Shown one piece after another: positions 58,750 through 64,000 of a stretch of DNA of 64,000 nucleotides. The notes under the pieces were generated by a model. The model saw only the letters and a list, made by a program, of their open reading frames with translations, was not told where the DNA came from and did no database searches. Position numbers and translations under genes: made by a program. Position 1 is the stretch's first letter; each line of letters starts with the position of its first letter. The DNA is taken from positions 157,038,344 through 157,102,343 of the forward strand of contig JAOWCC010000577.1 in the NCBI GenBank assembly GCA_030867875.1, given 5' to 3'. The stretch comes from Actinernus sp. WN-2022. Lineage: Eukaryota; Cnidaria; Anthozoa; Actiniaria; Actinernidae.

Positions 58750-59478
58750 GTTGTTCAACCCCGTTCAACCCTGTTCAACAACGTTCAACCCTCTTCAACC
58801 TCGTTCAACCCAGTTCAGCCTCGTTTAATCCCGTTCAACCCTGTTCAACAACGTTCAATCCTGTTCAACCCTATTCAACCCCGTTCAACCTCGTTCAAAC
58901 TCGTTCAACCCCATTCAACCCCGTTCAACCTCGTTCAACCCTGTTCAACCTCGTGAGTTCAACCTCGTTCAACCCTGTTCGTCCTCGTTAAACCCTGTTC
59001 AACCTTGTTCAACCCCGTTAAACCCTTTTCAACCTCGTTCAACCCTGTTCAACACCGTTCAACCTCGTTCAGCCTCGTCTAACCCCGTTCAATCTCGTTC
59101 AACACCGTTCAACCTCGTTCAACCCCCGTCAACATCGTTCAACAACGTTCCACCCCGTTCCACCTCGCCTTCAACACGGTTCAACCTCGTTCACCACTGT
59201 TCAACCCAGTTCAGCCAGTTCAGCCTCGTCTAACCCCGTTCAACTTCGTTGAACCCCGTTCAACCCAATTCAGCCTCGTTTATCCCTGTTCAACCTCGTA
59301 CAACGCCGTTCAACCCTGTTCTACTCCGTTCAACACTGTTCTACTCCGTTCAACCTCGTTCAACTCAGTTCAGCCTCGTTTAACCCTGTTCAACCTCGTA
59401 CAACGCCGTTCAACCCTGTTCTACTCCGTTCAACCTCGTTCAACTCAGTTCAGCCTCGTTTAACCCTGTTCAACCCCG
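58750..59478. repeat. GTTCAACC minisatellite, block 1
   Basis: Degenerate units of about 10-11 bp, GTTCAACCC(C/T)(G/C), continuing for over 700 bp with many substitutions (GTTCAGCC, GTTTAACC). Confidence 0.9.
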
Positions 59479-60627
59479 GACGTAGCCTGCTTGCAGGCGG
59501 TGGAAGGTGTTTTTTCGCGCAGCAAACGGATCATCGAAGCGGCCGCCATATTGGCCGAGCGTGATTGAGACCTGGGATCGAATGACAAATGGAGAGGGGG
59601 GGGTGGGGGAGAAGAAGCAGATCTGAAAGACCGCCTGCACGAACACCCCTGGTTTCTGAGTTCCGCCCACCACGCACATGATTTCCGTTAACTTGTAACC
59701 CATTCTTAATTGACCAATAGGAGTCGACGTGTGACAGCCTGCCAATTTTGATTTGGTTTGATTGAAATGTGTGCAATATTCAAAACAAAAAATGCAATGC
59801 AAAATGTTAGTAAAATTATCAATTGGTTCTCAGATACGGAAATTTCAATAAAACCAGTTATTTTTGTTCAAAGTTCTCCATGGAAAGGACTGCGACAGTA
59901 CCACTTTAGATATATATGTAGACAGTTCGGTTTTAGCTTGTTGCGTTCGCCCCATCAGTCTCTCAAAGAGTTTGCAAATCCTCGGAAATACATACATTTA
60001 ATACAAGCTGCTTCACAAAGCCGTCCAGCACCGCAGTCAGGTGCCATACAAGCGGCTGCTTCCTTTCTTAAAAGAATTAAGCTCGCATAAAGATAAATAC
60101 AGGATCGAAAAATCTCTAACTGACTTCAAAGAAAACTCCGATGGAGACAATGTTTTGTCTGGAACTCGATATTGAAGAACTCGTGGTAAATGTTGTGATC
60201 GTCTTTCTCTGACAACTCGAAGTCCATCTTTATAGTGAATGTTTGCCGAAAGAAATGGACGACCGTTGCATAAATGTATTGAGGCGGATTTCTGACTATT
60301 TCCTAGTTCAACGGCCGTGAAGTCAATAGCCGGATTGCATCTCTGCAATTTGGTCGACAACAATACTTTTCAGTCGGACGGAGTAAAACGCAGGGTGCAG
60401 GGCACGCAGGGCGCGCAGGGCACGCAGGGCACGCAGGGCACGCAGGGTACGCAGGGTGTTAAAAAAAATAGAGTTACATAATTTAGTGCCTTTGGAATAT
60501 CAGATTGCAAAGGTCAATTGTTCACATGGCAAATATTATGCTAATTTTAGAGTGAAAATAAAAGGGTAGCGACAAAATGCTGACCAGGACCATGGACCAC
60601 CCCCGTGGACCACCCATAAATTTCATA

Positions 60628-60930
60628 ACAGACAGACTACATCAGTTGAAAGAGAATTTTAAACTCAGTAATCACCGAAAATTTGAGATTCATATGTTAA
60701 ATATTTATGGTGAAATTGACTTTTTCAAAACTGTAAAATGGGCTGGGTGACAGAGTTATTCTTGATCAATTTTGAGATTTTTAATCGCTCATTCCTCAAA
60801 TTATTTATTATCACTCAAATTTTCGGTGATTACTGAGTTTAAAATTCTCTTTCAACTGATGTAGTCTGTCTGTTTTAGCTTGAAATTTAATTTACGCTAT
60901 TAAACGAGGCAGAAATCAGGTAAACAATGA
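60628..60930. mobile_element. MITE related to 38914-39309
   Basis: CATCAGTTGAAAGAGAATTT and its inverse AAATTCTCTTTCAACTGATG, plus AATCACCGAAAATTTGAG arms, match the other copy. Nested inside 60375-61605. Confidence 0.55.
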
Positions 60931-61061
60931 CTTCAGCAAGGAGCGAATATTAATTTTGTAGCTGGCTGATGGTGGGTTTAAAGAATACTACTGGTGTGGA
61001 AGGTAGAACGCTAAGAAGAAAACTTAAAAAGAGGAAGAAGAAAAAAATCGACAAAAATTGT

Positions 61062-61137
61062 GCACTCCGAGAATTGAACTCGGGACCTCTGGATTAAAAG
61101 ACGAACGCTCTAACCACTCGGTCATTCAACTACCGAC
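61062..61137 (-). pseudogene. tRNA-like sequence (minus strand), probably SINE-derived or dead
   Basis: Minus strand shows A-box GACCGAGTGGTTAGAGC and a well-paired T-arm CCGAGTTCAATTCTCGG. The anticodon region TCTTTTAATCC suggests a Lys ancestry, but the anticodon stem does not pair and the acceptor stem does not close. Confidence 0.4.
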
Positions 61138-61606
61138 TGAAACTCAGTAGTGCATTGAAATAAAATATATGTAGAGAAGATGCGCTTCGGGGACAGAAGT
61201 TTTTCTTTCTTCCTATATCTATAGGCGCTCCGGTTCTCAGAAAACAGTTCCTTGCCTTTACTTGTAGTGGAATAGGTAAGGTAAGTCAAGGCCTCGTAGG
61301 TTTTTAGATACTGTTTAATGCAACAGCAAGTAAGGCAAAACTACGATAACAGTCTGTGTCACCAGAACCCGGGCACCAGAACACAAAGTAAAAATGTTAG
61401 ACTTGCCACAAGTCAAACTCGCTACAAATGTAAAAACTTTCATTCTTGAAAAATAAATCTGATATTCCAAAGGCACTAAATTATGTAACTCTATTTTTTT
61501 TAACACCCTGCGTGCCCTACGTACCCTGCGTACCCTGCGTGCCCTGCGTACCCTGCGTGCCCTGCGTACTCTGCGTGCCCTGCACCCTGCGTTTTACTCC
61601 GTCCGG

Positions 61607-62130
61607 TTCAACCCCGTTCAGCCCAGTTCAGCCTCGTTTAACCCTGTTCAACCCTGTTCAACCCCGTTCAACTCCGTTCAACTCAGTTCAACCCTGTTCA
61701 ACCCCGTTCAACCCCGTTTAACCCTGTTCAACCTCGTACAACGCCGTTCAAAACCGTTCAACTCCGTTCAACCCCGTTCAACCCCGTTCAACTCAGTTTC
61801 AGCCTCGTTTAACCTCGGTCAACACCGTTCAACCTCATTTAATTCCCAGCTGTTCAACCCCGTTCAACACTGTTCAACCCCGTTTAACCCGTTCACATGC
61901 ATTCATTTAACCTGGTTCACCCTCATTCACCATATGATAGTTCCATTGCGTTCAACCCGGTTTAACCTCGTTCAACCCCGTTCAACACCGTCGGTTAAAC
62001 GTCATTCAACACCGGTTCAAACCTGTTAAATCCCGTCAAGAGAATTTGTTTTCTTGACCCCTTAAATCGCGTTCAACCGCGTTCGCCGAGTCCCCGTTGA
62101 TCCACATTCACCATAGTTCAATCTCGTTCA
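61607..62130. repeat. GTTCAACC minisatellite, block 2
   Basis: Same degenerate unit and strand as 58750-59478, decaying toward the right. The two blocks may be one array split by about 2.1 kb of insertions. Confidence 0.88.
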
Positions 62131-62139
62131 ACAGCGTTC

Positions 62140-64000
62140 TCCGATCGATCCCTCCGACCGTTAAACGACTCTGAAACTGACCCGTTAATCCCCTGCATTC
62201 CGTTTAACTACGGTCGAAAGTAGCTCCGATCAAAATGTGAGAACTAAGGTTTATCACTTCGAAATATGAAACGTGAATTAATATTTTTGCCAATTATTTG
62301 TCACCATTTCGACAAGCGCACAACGTTTATATTTTAATCAACTCCTATATCATGGATATATTTTCTACTGTTTTCAACTTTTCTACTGATTAAATTCATG
62401 TATATTAGAGTATCACCTGCATATTATTAAGAAGAAAAAAATACCTACGACCAGTTATACAAGCCCTCAAATTCCAGCAACTTCAACTTTATTTATAAAC
62501 AAAACTAATGGTGAGAGAGAAACTAAGACACATCATTTACACACATATCTCAGTGTCTGTTGTGCAAACTAATATTAACAAAAAAGGAAATAGCAGGGAT
62601 TTCATTTAACAGATATTGAAATCACAGATAAAAGATTGATCAAAATAGCAGCGATGTACATATTTTTTTTAATATTGTAGAGATTTGGTTAACTTCAGCA
62701 CAGTTATGATCTGTTGAACGTATATTCAGGAATATAACTTTTAATTCGTTTAAAAAAAATTATGTTTATGGCTTCAGAGATCTGACCGAAAGGGGGAGAA
62801 CTTTCCACATTCCCATCCTGGAAAAATATTTTCTCTGTTTCTCTGTTTTGGAAAACTGCACCTCTTTTGATGAGGATCGAGTTGTATATTTGTGAACTTC
62901 TGATTTATTTATTAAATAGATTTAATATATTTTTAGTGAATTTAAGTTTGAAACATCATGCATCATTTTGCAGAAATTTGCAACGTATAGTAGCGAGAAA
63001 GGTAAGGTACCTAACGGTATAAAAATAGGAACTGCATGTTCTATTGGTTTACTGACGAGAAATTTCAAAGATCCTGGCACTCTTGGAACGAGAAGCTCAC
63101 TACAAACACGGTAATTTTCTAGTTAAATATTTTTTTATGTGATAAACTGTATTTGTGCTGAATTTACTGATGGTAATACCTGGTAATACCACTGAGTAGA
63201 GTGGAGTAAAATTTGGTCTGAAATCATAGTACGAGAGTTTAGCGGTCGTGCGACATATATTTTTGTAAACAAACTTCCCGCGAGTCCTAATCTTCAAGAT
63301 ATTTTTCTTCCGGTTCGTTTATCGGAAGCTGCCAAAAATATTTCTTCATCGGGGTGGTGTGTCAAGTTGCAAAACAGCCTATACGAGGGAGATTAGGGGA
63401 AATATGTCAGCTGTCCATTTCTTCGCTGGGGACTCTAGATGGGAGATCATTCGACAGTTTGATTTAAAAAATTTGAATGTGATGACCGTTATAAATCCTT
63501 ATGATGGCTCATATCTGTCCCGATCATAGGAAGGGAAAAAACGCCGAAAATCTGGACCAGTTTGACGGTTTCTAGGAAGCTTTTGCGAGTGTGTACCACT
63601 CGATATCGCCGTGAATTACCACCAAAAACTTAGCTCATTTACTGTTCTTTAACATTTTGAATGTTAGGGAGGGAGCAGGAACCTGGAAGTTTTCGTTTTT
63701 CGGCAAAATTCTCGCGCGTCTCGCTTGTCGGCCATGAATTTAGTTGCCTGCCTTGTGTATTTTTATGTAGTTGGCGAGATGAGCCACAGGAAGCCCGAGC
63801 TATATGTAAACAATCCTGAGCCACAGGAAACCCGAGCTGTATTATGAGCGCGCGCTAAATCAACACATATTCAGCAGAATCAAGTAAAAAGGTATTTTAT
63901 TTCACAATTTGCTAAGAAATGATGGATTATTAAAACATCAGTGAAAAATACACAAAATGGGAGGATGGTTAGCCTGTGGTTAGGCTAGGAAAAGCGGGAA
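62140..64000. other. Gene-free right flank
   Basis: No exon, RNA gene or full element recognised. GAGCCACAGGAA(A/G)CCCGAGC occurs twice (63781 and 63818). Confidence 0.4.

Larger units (their letters stand above)
60375..61605. mobile_element. 1.23-kb inverted-repeat element with internal 9-bp minisatellites
   Basis: CGGACGGAGTAAAACGCAGG at the left, CCTGCGTTTTACTCCGTCCG at the right. Each arm (about 130-150 bp) holds several GGGCACGCA-type 9-bp repeats and ends with a stretch containing AATTTAGTGCCTTTGGAATA or its inverse. The interior holds the 60628-60930 MITE and a tRNA-like segment. No target duplication seen. Confidence 0.7.

Noticed and set aside
58588..58956. 122-codon ORF ending in STLFNNVQPSSTSFNPVQ-type repeats
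   Set aside because: It is a translation of the GTTCAACC minisatellite and a MITE arm.
61062..61137. Functional tRNA-Lys gene
   Set aside because: T-arm and A-box are good, but anticodon and acceptor stems do not pair.

Overview
The window looks like nuclear DNA of an animal, most likely an anthozoan cnidarian such as a stony coral. Coding sequence is sparse and split by GT-AG introns, the background is AT-rich, and introns and intergenic DNA are crowded with foldback/MITE-type elements, tRNA-derived SINEs, Penelope-like and LINE fragments and minisatellites. The taxonomic call is inference from gene families and repeat style, not a database match. There are no operons, ribosome binding sites or CRISPR arrays.

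Layout. 1-15100 is gene-poor and repeat-rich. 15100-25160 (+) holds a gene for a secreted multi-domain chitin-binding protein: a possible TATA box and 5' UTR exon, a signal-peptide exon, a 33-nt microexon and one large exon with five six-cysteine CBM14 (peritrophin-A) domains joined by Thr/Arg/Pro linkers, then a probable 3' UTR exon. A tandem duplication follows: unit 1 is 21621-28857 and unit 2 is 28858-36320. Unit 2 repeats the large exon with six domains but lacks the promoter, signal-peptide exon and microexon. The left breakpoint falls at the tip of a PIF/Harbinger-like MITE that had itself inserted, with a TTA target duplication, into a Penelope-like element.

37798-56396 (-) holds a complete GH35 beta-galactosidase gene of the GLB1 type. 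All introns and phases could be followed; the model is 683 codons, both catalytic glutamates are present, and two mutually exclusive first exons (56164-56396 and 52761-53029) share the same splice phase. Its introns carry SINEs, several MITEs, a 14-bp minisatellite and a tandem CCAAT/E-box array. 56500-64000 holds MITEs (one with a clear 9-bp target duplication), two blocks of a GTTCAACC-type minisatellite and a long inverted-repeat element between them.

The two genes are probably independent: one makes an extracellular chitin-binding protein, the other a lysosomal or secreted glycosidase. The most interesting observations are the MITE-bounded tandem duplication that creates a possible alternative terminal exon, and the duplicated first exon of the beta-galactosidase.
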